Part shown: positions 49,397-58,502 of the stretch, piece after piece
Layout: the number at the start of each line of letters is the position of its first letter
Numbering within the stretch: position 1 is the stretch's first letter
DNA from: Schaalia dentiphila ATCC 17982
GTDB lineage: Bacteria > Actinomycetota > Actinomycetes > Actinomycetales > Actinomycetaceae
Direction of reading: 5' to 3'
NCBI RefSeq assembly: GCF_000154225.1
Contig: NZ_DS264586.1
Coordinates: 2,014,527 to 2,078,526, forward strand
Length of the DNA: 64,000 bases
Notes under the pieces: generated by a model
Databases searched by the model: none
Told to the model about the DNA's origin: nothing
Seen by the model: only the letters and a program-made list of their open reading frames with translations
Position numbers and translations under genes: made by a program

Positions 49397-51160
49397 TCAG
49401 GCGCTGGGTTGATCGGTGGTTTCGCGCGCCTCGAGGGCGGCGAGCGCACCGCCGCGCGCGTGCAGCTCGGCGTAGGTGCCGGTCTCCACGACGCGGCCCG
49501 CATCCATGACGATGATCTGGTCGGCGTCGCGCACGGCGCTGATGCGGTGGGCGATCTCGACGATGGTGCGACCCTTCGCAACGCGGGCGATGCCCTCACG
49601 CACGCGCGCCTCGGTGGCCGGGTCGACCTGGCTCGTGGCCTCGTCGAAGACGTAGATCGGGGCGTCTCGCAGGAGCGCGCGGGCCAGGGCCAGGCGCTGA
49701 CGCTGGCCGCCCGAGAGGCGCTCGCCCATGTCGCCAACCACCGTGTCCAGGCCGTCCTTTTCCGTGGCCAGCCAATCGGTGAGGTCCACGGCCTCCAGCG
49801 CGCGTTCCAGGTCGGCCTCGCTTGCGTCGGGTGCGGCGAGCAGCAGGTTGGCGCGCAGCGTGTCGTTGAACAGGTAGGGGCGCTGGGACGCGGAGGAGAC
49901 CGTCGCGCGCAGGTCTCGTAGGGACACCTCGGCCACGTTCGTTCCGCCGACGGTCACGGCGCCCGAGGCCGGGTCCCACGTGCGGGTCAGCAGCGAGGCC
50001 AGCGTCGACTTGCCAGAGCCGGAGGCGCCCACGATGGCGGTGCGCTTGCCGACGGGGATGTGGATGCTCACGCCGTCCAGGACTGTGGGGGCGCGCGCGG
50101 GTACGTCCTCGTCCGTCGGGTAGGAGAAGGTCGCGTCGGTGAACTTGATGTCGCCGGGGGTCAGCGGCTTGGGGTCGGCCGGGTCGGCGACGACGGGCGC
50201 TCGGTCGGTGATCGCGAAGACGCGGGCGGCCGACGCGAACGCCTGGTCCAGGTCGGCGGCGAACTCCTCGACCGCGAGGACCGGTCCGAAGGATCCCATG
50301 GCGATGCCGAGGGCGAGGCCCGCCTGGGACAGCGTCAGCGTTTCGGCAAGCACGTTCGAGCCCGCGACCATGGCGACCGTGACGATGCCAAGGGCGACGG
50401 CGGCCTGGTTGAGGCCCCGGCGCAGCGCGATCCAGCGGCCCTGAGTACCCAGACCCGAGGAGATACGCTTTTCGATGGCGCTCATCTCGGCCTCGCGGCG
50501 TTCCTCCGCCCCAAAGGCGAGGACCTCACGCACGCCCTGCACCGAATCGGTCACGTGGGCGGCGATCGCACCTCGGGCCTCGCGCAGCTCACGCGCTGCA
50601 CGCGCGGTCGAACCGGAACCCAGGAAGGGAATAACCGCACCGACGATCAGCAGGAAGGGAGCCAGCACGGCGGCCAGCGTCCAGGACACGGCGCTGCCCA
50701 TCCACACGATCGACAGGATCGGAACGATGATGGCGGTGGTGACGGGGGCGAGCGTGTGGGCGAAGAAGACCTCGACGCGGTCGATATCCTTCGTCACGCG
50801 GTTCATGATGTCGCCCGAATCCAGGCGATCCGTGCCCGCGGGAGCCTGGGGCTCGAGCTGATCGTAGAAGTAGTTGCGCAGCATCGCCAGGGAGTGGAAG
50901 GCCACGAAGTGACCGGCGAACTGCTCGAGGTAGCGGGCCAGGCCCTTGAGCAGACTCAGGCCAATCGCACAAACAATGACGAGGGCGATGCTCCAGGCGC
51001 TCTCCCCCGACGCGAGGCCGGCGACGGCCCAGCCGCCCAGGGCGAACAGGGCGATGCCGATCATGAGGAAGACGATGCGGGCGGCGATGGAGGCCGCGAG
51101 CGGCGGCAGGACGCGCCGCGTGATCGACAGGAGTCGAAGAGACAGTTGCCTGCGGGTCAT
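49397..51160 (-). CDS. ABC exporter half-transporter, CydC-like
   Basis: A 587-residue fused protein: six-helix type IV permease (about 15-310), then an ATPase with Walker A GASGSGKST, signature LSGGQRQR, Walker B IYVFDEATSQVD and H-loop AHR. It overlaps the preceding ABC gene by 4 nt and surely forms a heterodimer with it. CydDC exports thiols/heme-related ligands, but no cydAB is in the window, so siderophore, peptide or lipid export are equally possible. Confidence 0.85.
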   Translation of the reverse strand: MTRRQLSLRLLSITRRVLPPLAASIAARIVFLMIGIALFALGGWAVAGLASGESAWSIALVIVCAIGLSLLKGLARYLEQFAGHFVAFHSLAMLRNYFYDQLEPQAPAGTDRLDSGDIMNRVTKDIDRVEVFFAHTLAPVTTAIIVPILSIVWMGSAVSWTLAAVLAPFLLIVGAVIPFLGSGSTARAARELREARGAIAAHVTDSVQGVREVLAFGAEERREAEMSAIEKRISSGLGTQGRWIALRRGLNQAAVALGIVTVAMVAGSNVLAETLTLSQAGLALGIAMGSFGPVLAVEEFAADLDQAFASAARVFAITDRAPVVADPADPKPLTPGDIKFTDATFSYPTDEDVPARAPTVLDGVSIHIPVGKRTAIVGASGSGKSTLASLLTRTWDPASGAVTVGGTNVAEVSLRDLRATVSSASQRPYLFNDTLRANLLLAAPDASEADLERALEAVDLTDWLATEKDGLDTVVGDMGERLSGGQRQRLALARALLRDAPIYVFDEATSQVDPATEARVREGIARVAKGRTIVEIAHRISAVRDADQIIVMDAGRVVETGTYAELHARGGALAALEARETTDQPSA

Positions 51161-52758
51161 CGGATCGTTCCTTCCTGCAGGGTCGCGACGCGGTCAGCGC
51201 CCTTGATAGTGGCGTCTCGGTGAGAGATCGTCAGGGTCGTGCGCCCGGCACACACGGTCTCCAGCGACGCGAGGATCTCGCGCTCGGAGGCCAGGTCGAC
51301 GTGGGCGGTGGGCTCGTCCAGGATCATGATCGACGCGTTCTTCAGGAAGGCGCGGGCGATCGCGATGCGCTGGGCCTCGCCGCCCGACACGGCCAGGCCT
51401 CGGGCACCCACGCGGGCGTCCAGGCCGCCGGGCAGCGTGTCGACGAACTCGCCCAGGTGGGCGGCGCGCAGGGCCTCGATGAGCTGGTCGTCCGTGGCCG
51501 CGGGGGCGGCCAGGAGCAGGTTGTCGCGCAGCGTGCCGGAGAACAGGTAGGTGCTCTGCTCGACGACGGCGGTCTGGGCGCGCACCCACGACAGGGGCGC
51601 GCTGGCCAGGTCGACGCCGTTGAGGCTCACGCGGCCTCGCGTGGGGCGCAGGAAGCCCTGCAGCAGCGCCGAGATCGTGGACTTGCCGGCGCCCGAGGGG
51701 CCAGCGAGCGCGACGTGCTCGCCCTGGGTGAGGGTCAGGTTCGCACCCTGCAGGACCGGAGTGTCCTCGGTGTAGGAGAAGGAGACACCGCTGAGCCGGA
51801 TCTCGCCGCGCTGGGGCGGGATCGCCGGGGCCTTGACACCCTTGGCGTCCGTAACCGGCGGGGTCTGCTTGATGAACTTCTTGATCTCCTTGTTGGCCGC
51901 GATGCCGCCCATGCCGATGTAGAAGAACTGGCCGATGCGGTCCAGCGGGTCGAGCATGATCGAGGAGAGCAGCACGAGGGAAATTCCCTCACCGACGCTG
52001 ATCGCGCCCTGCTGGTAGCGGATAAGGGCCAGCGTGATCGCGCCGGTGATCATGCCGAGGGAGAAGACGGAGTCGATGACGAGGAGGATTAGCTGATTGC
52101 CGGCCAGGTAGCTCATGACCTTCGAGCGGACCTCTTCGGCGGCCTCGGCCAGGCGCTTGCCCATATCCTTGCCGGCGTTCATGAGGGCCAGGTCGCCCAG
52201 GCCCTGGATGGCGTCGAGCTCCTTGGCGGCGAGCTGGCGCGAGGCGTGGCGGTAGCGCGAGGACACCGGCTTGAAAGCCTTGCGGAAGCCCATGACGCAG
52301 ATCGGGACCAGCGGGATCGCGATCGCGAGGAAACCACCCGAGGCCGGTTCAATCGTCATGGCAACGAGAATGACGACGAGGATCGGGGTCGTCAGCGACG
52401 CGATCATCGGGGCCAAGAAAATGCCCTTGTAGGCGGCGACACGCTCGACGCCGTCGGTGGCGGAGTTGACGACGCGGCCCGCGCGCTCATTGGTGCGCTG
52501 CGAGGGCCCCAGGGCGAAGACCTGTCGGATCATCGAATGGCGCAGCGCGGGCTCCATCTGGTTCATCTGGGCGGCCCCCAGGGCGCTGACCGCCCACGCG
52601 AACACGCCGGATCCCAGGGCCCCCAGCACGCCGATCCACCATGTCGACCAGGCATTGTGTCCCGCAATATCATCGATACCCCAGCCGATCGCCAGGTAGG
52701 CGGCGGCCAGGCAGAGAGCCGCTGCCCACGAGCAGACGACCACGATCGCACGTTTCAT
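51157..52758 (-). CDS. ABC exporter half-transporter, CydD-like
   Basis: A 533-residue permease-ATPase fusion. Walker A is GPSGAGKST, the signature is VSGGEAQR, Walker B is IMILDEPTAHVD, and the H-loop is ISHR. The permease part keeps ERAGRVVNSATDGVERVAAYKG, the coupling-helix region typical of CydD-type subunits. The ATG at 52758 follows AGGAG (spacing 4); the 12-codon extension upstream is rejected. First gene of the pair. Confidence 0.85.
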   Translation of the reverse strand: MKRAIVVVCSWAAALCLAAAYLAIGWGIDDIAGHNAWSTWWIGVLGALGSGVFAWAVSALGAAQMNQMEPALRHSMIRQVFALGPSQRTNERAGRVVNSATDGVERVAAYKGIFLAPMIASLTTPILVVILVAMTIEPASGGFLAIAIPLVPICVMGFRKAFKPVSSRYRHASRQLAAKELDAIQGLGDLALMNAGKDMGKRLAEAAEEVRSKVMSYLAGNQLILLVIDSVFSLGMITGAITLALIRYQQGAISVGEGISLVLLSSIMLDPLDRIGQFFYIGMGGIAANKEIKKFIKQTPPVTDAKGVKAPAIPPQRGEIRLSGVSFSYTEDTPVLQGANLTLTQGEHVALAGPSGAGKSTISALLQGFLRPTRGRVSLNGVDLASAPLSWVRAQTAVVEQSTYLFSGTLRDNLLLAAPAATDDQLIEALRAAHLGEFVDTLPGGLDARVGARGLAVSGGEAQRIAIARAFLKNASIMILDEPTAHVDLASEREILASLETVCAGRTTLTISHRDATIKGADRVATLQEGTIR

Positions 52759-52863
52759 TGTGCTCCTATCAACATGACGCACACGAGTACACAACCAAGG
52801 ATACCCTTAGTTAGGTTCTGACACCAGTGTCACTTTGGAGCAATTTCGTATCGTGACCACGTA

Positions 52864-52901
52864 AAGAAACCACGGCCTCGTGTCAATCGACGAGGCCGTG
52901 G
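52864..52901 (-). terminator. Terminator of ilvE, perfect 12-bp stem
   Basis: On the minus strand CCACGGCCTCGT (52901-52890), an 8-nt loop, and ACGAGGCCGTGG (52881-52870), followed by TTTCTT. This is the cleanest example of the GACGAGGCCG hairpin family in the window. Confidence 0.88.
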
Positions 52902-52920
52902 CTCCCCCAAGCGATCACGC

Positions 52921-54069
52921 TCAGACCAGGCGGTACGTCCAGCCGTAGGGATCCTCAGCGCGGCCCCACTGAATGTCGGTCAGGCGCTTGTGAATCTCGC
53001 GGGTCTTGTCCCCCACCTCAATCTCCACGTCGAAGTCATCGCCAGCCAGGCGCGTGATCGGGGTGACCACGGCGGCCGTGCCACAGGCGAAGACCTCGGC
53101 GACCGCGCCCGAGCGGATGCCATCCACGACCTCGGACAGGGCGATCTTCTCCTCACGAACGGCCACGCCTTCGTCGCGCAGGATGCGCAGGATCGCACTG
53201 CGCGTGCCACCCTCAAGGATGACGCCGGTGAGCTCGGGGGTACGGATGGTTCCATCGGCCATGACGACGAACATGTTCATGCCGCCCAGCTCCTCGAGGT
53301 ACTTGCCCTCGTAGGTGTCCAGGAAGCAGACCTGAGAGAAGCCCTTGGCTTCGGCCTGGATCTGGGGCAGCAGGGAGGCCGCGTAGTTGCCGCCAGCCTT
53401 GGCGCTGCCTGTGCCGCCGGGGCCGGCGCGGTGATACTCGCGCTCCACCCAGATGGCCACGCCAGACAGGCCGCCCTTGAAGTAGGGGCCCGACGGAGAG
53501 CCGATGACGTAGTAGTCGACAACGCCGGCGGGGTGGACGCCCACGAACTCCTCGGAGGCAAACATGAAGGGACGCAGGTAGAGCGACGAACCGTCGACCT
53601 CGGGAACCCACTTGACGTCGGCGCGCACGTAGTCCACGAGGGAGGCCACGAAGTCCTCGCGGCTCATCTCGGGCAGGGCAAGGCGGCGGGCCGAGTGGTT
53701 CAGGCGCGCGGCGTTGTAGCCGGGGCGGAAGGTCCACACGGAGCCGTCCTCGCGCTTGTAGGCCTTGATACCCTCGAACACGGACTGGCAGTAGTGGAAG
53801 ACGGAGGCGCCGGGGGTCAGCTCGAGCGGACCGTAGGGAATGACGCCGCGGTCATCCCAGCCACCCTCGCGGGTCCAGCGCATATGGGCCATGTGATCCG
53901 TGAACTTCTTGCCGAAGGCCAGGGTTGACATGATCTCGTTGTACTCTTCCGGCGTCGCCGGGTGAGCGTTGGGGGTCAGAGGGAAACGACCGGCAAGCTC
54001 GTCGGCGGCGGGAAGTACCAGGTCGCCGGCAGCCTCAAGTTCCGTGGGGGTATGCTGCGTCGATGCCAT
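52921..54069 (-). CDS. ilvE: Branched-chain amino acid aminotransferase
   Basis: A 382-residue fold-type IV PLP enzyme that makes leucine, isoleucine and valine from their 2-oxo acids. The PLP lysine is in GSAKAGGNYAASL. FHYCQSVFEGIKAYKREDG and MNMFVVMADGTIRTPELTGVILEGGTR are family blocks. The ATG follows AGGAG. With leuCD and ilvD, this window carries four of the branched-chain pathway genes, at separate sites. Confidence 0.95.
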   Translation of the reverse strand: MASTQHTPTELEAAGDLVLPAADELAGRFPLTPNAHPATPEEYNEIMSTLAFGKKFTDHMAHMRWTREGGWDDRGVIPYGPLELTPGASVFHYCQSVFEGIKAYKREDGSVWTFRPGYNAARLNHSARRLALPEMSREDFVASLVDYVRADVKWVPEVDGSSLYLRPFMFASEEFVGVHPAGVVDYYVIGSPSGPYFKGGLSGVAIWVEREYHRAGPGGTGSAKAGGNYAASLLPQIQAEAKGFSQVCFLDTYEGKYLEELGGMNMFVVMADGTIRTPELTGVILEGGTRSAILRILRDEGVAVREEKIALSEVVDGIRSGAVAEVFACGTAAVVTPITRLAGDDFDVEIEVGDKTREIHKRLTDIQWGRAEDPYGWTYRLV

Positions 54070-54466
54070 GAGGTCTCCTGTCGTGTTTTTTCACAAATAT
54101 GAAGCCAGAATATGCCCGCCGTCCGCATTGTGGCCGATTAGTTTCGGCATGTGACCCTCCATGCACCACCCTGTGGAGGTTCTCACCCCGGTCAGCCCAC
54201 GAAGCCTGATGTGTTGTCGGTACCGTCTCATCGTACGTTCGCGCGCCGAACACCGGAGCCCCTCAAGGCTCCGCCTGCTAACGCTTCTCGCCGCCCTAGG
54301 GAGTTTGCCCTGCGCTGAGTTCTCCCGCGCCCTCCGGCCACATCTCCCGCGAGCTCATGGGCGTGGGTGCTCTGCTCCTGGGTATCGCCCCGACCTAGTA
54401 GGCCTCGCCCTCAGCTTCCAACGCACGGACAGCGCGCGGCAGCATCCGAAACGATACGATCAACCC
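54070..54466. other. Gene-free stretch between ilvE and the small conserved gene
   Basis: The left end holds the ilvE leader (a CATATT/TATTCT -10-like element on the minus strand). A short hairpin GGAGCC/GGCTCC lies at 54255-54272. TACGAT at 54455-54460 ends 6 nt before the next gene. I see no convincing gene in between; the open plus frame from 54161 lacks coding character. Confidence 0.5.
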
Positions 54467-54967
54467 ATGACGACTCTGCCTAAGGCTCTCGCCCTCTGCC
54501 TGCCCGCCCGCGAGCGCCGCTCCCCCAGCCTCGAGCTTCATGACGGGCGATGGCTAGCGGCAGCAAAGTCCGGCCTGTACGTCTTCGGGGCCGGGTCCGC
54601 ATCCGATGAGAAGGCTCAGAAGAGCTACGAGGTCTTCCCCTGGTACGACGTGGCGCGGGCGCAATGGGAGGCTGAGGCGGAATCCTTCACGCTCGAATGG
54701 GTGGACCCGACCCGGCCCTCGCTGGTGGGACGAGGGCAGGGCGACCCATCCGACTTCATGCGCCACACAAGCGAGTACGTCAATCGTTCCATCGTTGTAC
54801 ACGCCCAGGTGGAGACTGAGGGCAGGACAACAGTGACGGTCTGGGTACGGCGCGGACCCGACGGGCTCTTCTCCATCCTGACGGCGAACGGCCCACTCGA
54901 TGCGGCAGGCCAACGTCAGGCGGACGCCCTGGAGGCGCGCGTACGCGACGCGGTTGGCCTGGACTAG
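54467..54967 (+). CDS. Conserved actinobacterial protein of unknown function (166 aa)
   Basis: A soluble 166-residue protein without signal peptide. LELHDGRWLAAAKSGLYVFG and VFPWYDVARAQWEAEAESFTLEWVDP suggest a PH-like or beta-sandwich domain; the C-terminus has FSILTANGPLDAAGQRQADALEARVRDAVGLD. The family has no assigned function that I can name. The start at 54467 is supported by TACGAT 6 nt upstream (leaderless pattern). It is convergent with the TraX-like gene. Confidence 0.75.
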   Translation: MTTLPKALALCLPARERRSPSLELHDGRWLAAAKSGLYVFGAGSASDEKAQKSYEVFPWYDVARAQWEAEAESFTLEWVDPTRPSLVGRGQGDPSDFMRHTSEYVNRSIVVHAQVETEGRTTVTVWVRRGPDGLFSILTANGPLDAAGQRQADALEARVRDAVGLD

Positions 54968-55030
54968 GAGACGCCCCTCAGGTCCCGTACGCAGCAAAAC
55001 CCTCGGGGTACCAACCGGCTCGAAAGGCGC

Positions 55031-55819
55031 TCAGCCCGCCTGGACGTACGCGACCAGGGCGAGTAGCCACAGGTGGGCGGGGTAGAACACGTAGAAGAAG
55101 TACTTGGAGAATCGCGTGTGCGGGCCGTGCTCACCGTTGTACAGGTGCAGGATCGGAATCACGAGGATAAGCATGAAATCGGAGTTCTGCGCGAGCATCG
55201 ACACCGTCGCCTGCCACGTGTCGTAAGGCTGCCACACGAGGGCGAACATGGCCGCTGCGAGCGCCAGGTACGCCAAGTCACGCCACACGACGCGCGAGTA
55301 GAGCGCATAGGTGATGACCATGAAGGGCAGAAGCGGCAGGCCACCCTCGATCGGAAGAACCGCGCACACGAGCGAGAGCACAGAAACACCGCCGATCGCC
55401 CACTTGTGCCACTTTGTCCCTGACCAACGCTTGACGAGGGCGAGAAGGCTGGTCCCCACAGCCAGGGTGAGGAAAATATTGTTGTCGTACATGTGCACGT
55501 CGCGGGTGGCCAGCAGCAGGCCCAGCGCGTAGTTACCCGCGGCCATGATGAGCGACGCGCCCCACAGACGCGCCAGGTACTTGCGCATGCTCGAGGTGTA
55601 GAGAACTCCTTCGACCGCGCCGTAGGCGAACCAGACGGCCACGCACCTGGTGACGACGTGGAAGATGTCCGTCCACATCACGGGGACTAGTCCGGGAACG
55701 TGCGGGAGATGGTCGAGAACCATGAGCGCCGCCATCGCGAGCTTGATCCAATACTGGTTGACGCCCAGGCGCGACCGTGGCGCGATGCGAGCGGGGGAGG
55801 TGAGTGCGGGAGCGGACAT
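55031..55819 (-). CDS. TraX-family integral membrane protein
   Basis: A 262-residue protein with about eight hydrophobic helices. The N-terminal IKLAMAALMVLDHLPHVPG and the C-terminal FYVFYPAHLWLLALVAYV are hallmarks of the TraX/acyltransferase-like family, named after the F-pilin acetylase. Chromosomal homologues probably acylate surface molecules; the substrate is unknown. The ATG follows AAGGAG. No conjugation genes are nearby. Confidence 0.85.
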   Translation of the reverse strand: MSAPALTSPARIAPRSRLGVNQYWIKLAMAALMVLDHLPHVPGLVPVMWTDIFHVVTRCVAVWFAYGAVEGVLYTSSMRKYLARLWGASLIMAAGNYALGLLLATRDVHMYDNNIFLTLAVGTSLLALVKRWSGTKWHKWAIGGVSVLSLVCAVLPIEGGLPLLPFMVITYALYSRVVWRDLAYLALAAAMFALVWQPYDTWQATVSMLAQNSDFMLILVIPILHLYNGEHGPHTRFSKYFFYVFYPAHLWLLALVAYVQAG

Positions 55820-55939
55820 CGTAATGCTTTCTCCTTGCTGGTTTCGGACGCTTCTAGTATCGGCGACCGCTCCTGACGAACTCTATGGGGGGCTGCCCCT
55901 ATACTCCCCTACCTTTTCCCCGACCCACCAACGCCAATA

Positions 55940-55979
55940 GGCCCCGAGATACACCTACGGGGCCCAGCCTCGCGGCTGG
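55940..55979 (-). terminator. Tandem hairpins after luxS
   Basis: CCAGCC-GCGA-GGCTGG (55979-55964) and GGCCCCG..CGGGGCC (55964-55940), both perfect on the minus strand, lie 24-63 nt past the luxS stop. The U-run is weak. Confidence 0.6.
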
Positions 55980-56002
55980 ACCCCGGACCTCGTCACGGCA
56001 GT

Positions 56003-56482
56003 TCAGTGAACGAGATGAATACGCTCGAAGGGGTCGAGAGAGAAACCCTGTTCGAGGATTGTGCGGCTCCATTCGCGTGCGCTGAACAGCGAATGATCGC
56101 GGTAATTGCCGCACGAGTAGGCGTCGGTGCCGGGCACGTCCTCCCAGGTGACGTCCTCGGCGATCGCGTGCAGGGAGGAGGCCAGCGCCTGCGTCACCTC
56201 ACGCACCGAGGGGGTGCCCCACATGATGAGGTGGAAGCCCGTGCGGCAGCCAAACGGCGAGCAGTCGATAACGCCGTCGATGCGGTCGCGCAGCAGGGAG
56301 GCCAGCAGGTGCTCGATCGTGTGCAGGCCCGAGGTCGGGATCTCCCCGGCGTTGGGCTGGAGGAGACGCACGTCAAAGTTCGAAATCTGGTCGCCCTTCG
56401 GGCCGGCCTCCACGTTGATGAGACGCACGTAGGGTGCCTTCACTGCGGTGTGGTCCAGGGTAAAGCTCTCAACTTCGGCCAT
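56003..56482 (-). CDS. luxS: S-ribosylhomocysteine lyase (AI-2 synthase)
   Basis: A 159-residue metalloenzyme that cleaves S-ribosylhomocysteine to homocysteine and DPD, the precursor of autoinducer-2. The metal ligands are His54 and His58 (HTIEH) and Cys124; Glu57 and Cys79 (FGCRTGFH) are catalytic. Its ATG lies only 3 nt after the dnaG stop, with AAAGGA inside dnaG, so it is co-transcribed with the primase. No pfs or metE operon partner is adjacent. Confidence 0.96.
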   Translation of the reverse strand: MAEVESFTLDHTAVKAPYVRLINVEAGPKGDQISNFDVRLLQPNAGEIPTSGLHTIEHLLASLLRDRIDGVIDCSPFGCRTGFHLIMWGTPSVREVTQALASSLHAIAEDVTWEDVPGTDAYSCGNYRDHSLFSAREWSRTILEQGFSLDPFERIHLVH

Positions 56483-56485
56483 CGG

Positions 56486-58456
56486 TTAGTTCCTTTCAGT
56501 GTAGTTTTGCCGACGCTGCTCCAGGCGCATGAGCTCCCGGAACATCTCGGAGTAGATGGGGTCGTCCTCGCTCAAGCGCGACAGGGCCGCGCGGGCCTCG
56601 CCGAGCTTGCGGGTCAGGTCCATACGCACCATAGCGGCGACGACGCCTCGGCAGTATGAGCGCACGTCGGCCTCACCCGCAACGGGCAGAGGCGCAACAG
56701 CCAGCTGGGTGACGGCGGGGCCGATGAACTCGCCGGCGGTCTCCAGGACCACCTGGACGAAGCGGCGCGAGGCCGCGAGCGTCGCGTTCTCACCCGGGCC
56801 GAAGTGGGCCTCGGCCTGGCGCATCATCTGCGTGAAGGCGTCGAGCCCGCCGACCGCGCGGATCGCGTCGTGGACGGCGCGATGCGTGGGCACGGTGAAG
56901 GACTGCCCGTCAAGCTCCTCGAAGCCGGAGCCCACGGCGTAGAGCGGGTGCTGGAGGACGGCCTCGAGAGCCTGGCGCTCGATGCGGCTCACCGGGTCCT
57001 CGGGGCCTCGGCGCTCGGACGCGGGGACGGGGCGGCCGGCGCCCGCCATCTCGATCTCGCCCGGGCGCGCCTCGTGCGAGAGGACTTCGACGCGACCAGC
57101 CGCGCGGATCGCCTGCTCGACCGTGGGGATATCCATGCCGAGCCACCCGGCCAACTGCCGCGTGTACTCGGCACGCAGGGCGCGATCCTTAATGTGCGCA
57201 ACAATGCCGGCCGAGGCCCGCAGGCCCTGCACGCGGCCCTCGGCGCTGCGCAGGTCCATCTGGGACAAGACCGAGCGGATAGCGAACTCAAAGAGCGGGA
57301 TGCGCGAGTTCACCAGGTCGACGATCGCCTGATCGCCCTGCGACAGGCGCAGGTCGCAGGGGTCCTGGCCGCCCGGGGCCACTGCCACGAAAGTCTGGGC
57401 CGCGAAGTTCTGGTCCTCGCCGTAGGCGCGCAGCGCGGCCTTCTGCCCGGCACTGTCGCCGTCGAAGGTGAAGATGACCTCCGAGCCGTGCGCGCGCCCC
57501 GTGGACAGGAGCACGCCGGCGGCCGGATCCGCGTGGTCGCCCAGCAGGCGGCGAATGATCTTGACGTGCTCGGAGCCAAAAGCGGTACCACACGTGGCCA
57601 CGGCGTTCGTCACGCCCGCGACGTGCGCGGCCATGACGTCCGTGTATCCCTCGACGATGACGACCTTGTGCTCCGTCGCGATCGTCTTCTTCGCCAGGTC
57701 CAGGCCATACAGCAGCTGCGACTTCTTGTAGATCGGCGTCTCGGGGGTGTTCAGGTACTTGGGCGATTCCTTGTCGCTGTCGTCCAGGCGACGCGCACCA
57801 AAACCAACCGTCGCGCCCGTGATGTCGCGGATCGGCCACACGAGTCGCCCGCGGAAACGGTCGTACACGCCCCGACTGCCCTGAGAGCCCAGGCCCGAAA
57901 TCTGGATCTCCTGGTCCGTGAAGCCCTTGGAGCGCAGATGGCGCGTCAGGGAATCCCACGAGGCCGGGGCGTAGCCGACCCCAAAATGCGCGCACATCAC
58001 CTGGGTGAAGCCGCGCTCGGCGAGGAACGTGCGACCCTTATGCGCCTCGGGGGAAGCCAACTGCTGCTGGTAGAACTCTTCGGCGACGCGGTGGGCGTCC
58101 AGGAGGCGCTGGCGCTTGCCCGGCTCCTCGGTGCGCACGCGCGCCCCGCCCTCCTCGTAATGGAGGGTGATCCCGGCCTTCGCCGCCAGCATCTCGACCG
58201 CCTCGGTGAAGGGCAGGTGGTCGATCTTCTGCACGAAAGAGATGACGTCACCGCTCTCACCGCACCCGAAGCAGTGGAACATGCCCAGGTGAGGGCGCAC
58301 GTTGAAGGAGGGGGTGCGCTCGTCATGGAAGGGACACAGGCCCTTGAGGGAGCCGATGCCCGCGGGTCGCAGCGCTACGTGTTCGCCGATGATCTCGTCG
58401 ATCTTCACTGCGTTACGTACCGCTTCGATGTCGTCCTTACGAATCAGACCCGCCAT
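56486..58456 (-). CDS. dnaG: DNA primase
   Basis: A 656-residue enzyme that makes RNA primers at replication forks. The zinc finger is Cys41-His44...Cys62-Cys65. The TOPRIM domain has [13 protein letters not shown] and [16 protein letters not shown]-terminal helicase-binding region follows from about 480. The start is ATG 58456, with TAGACT 7 nt upstream (leaderless pattern); the long upstream frame is a shadow of dgt. It lies between dgt (46 nt upstream) and luxS (3 nt downstream). Confidence 0.95.
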   Translation of the reverse strand: MAGLIRKDDIEAVRNAVKIDEIIGEHVALRPAGIGSLKGLCPFHDERTPSFNVRPHLGMFHCFGCGESGDVISFVQKIDHLPFTEAVEMLAAKAGITLHYEEGGARVRTEEPGKRQRLLDAHRVAEEFYQQQLASPEAHKGRTFLAERGFTQVMCAHFGVGYAPASWDSLTRHLRSKGFTDQEIQISGLGSQGSRGVYDRFRGRLVWPIRDITGATVGFGARRLDDSDKESPKYLNTPETPIYKKSQLLYGLDLAKKTIATEHKVVIVEGYTDVMAAHVAGVTNAVATCGTAFGSEHVKIIRRLLGDHADPAAGVLLSTGRAHGSEVIFTFDGDSAGQKAALRAYGEDQNFAAQTFVAVAPGGQDPCDLRLSQGDQAIVDLVNSRIPLFEFAIRSVLSQMDLRSAEGRVQGLRASAGIVAHIKDRALRAEYTRQLAGWLGMDIPTVEQAIRAAGRVEVLSHEARPGEIEMAGAGRPVPASERRGPEDPVSRIERQALEAVLQHPLYAVGSGFEELDGQSFTVPTHRAVHDAIRAVGGLDAFTQMMRQAEAHFGPGENATLAASRRFVQVVLETAGEFIGPAVTQLAVAPLPVAGEADVRSYCRGVVAAMVRMDLTRKLGEARAALSRLSEDDPIYSEMFRELMRLEQRRQNYTERN

Positions 58457-58502
58457 GTCCCTCAGTCTACCGATGCCTGCCCACGTCTGCGTCCGATCAT
58501 GC

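Noticed and set aside
49397..52758. Calling the ABC pair cydDC outright
   Set aside because: The domain order fits, but cydAB is absent and many actinobacterial siderophore or peptide exporters look the same.
52795..52830. TTAGTTAGGTT upstream of the ABC exporter as an iron box
   Set aside because: Only one half resembles the DtxR consensus; the other half does not pair, giving about 10 of 19 matches.
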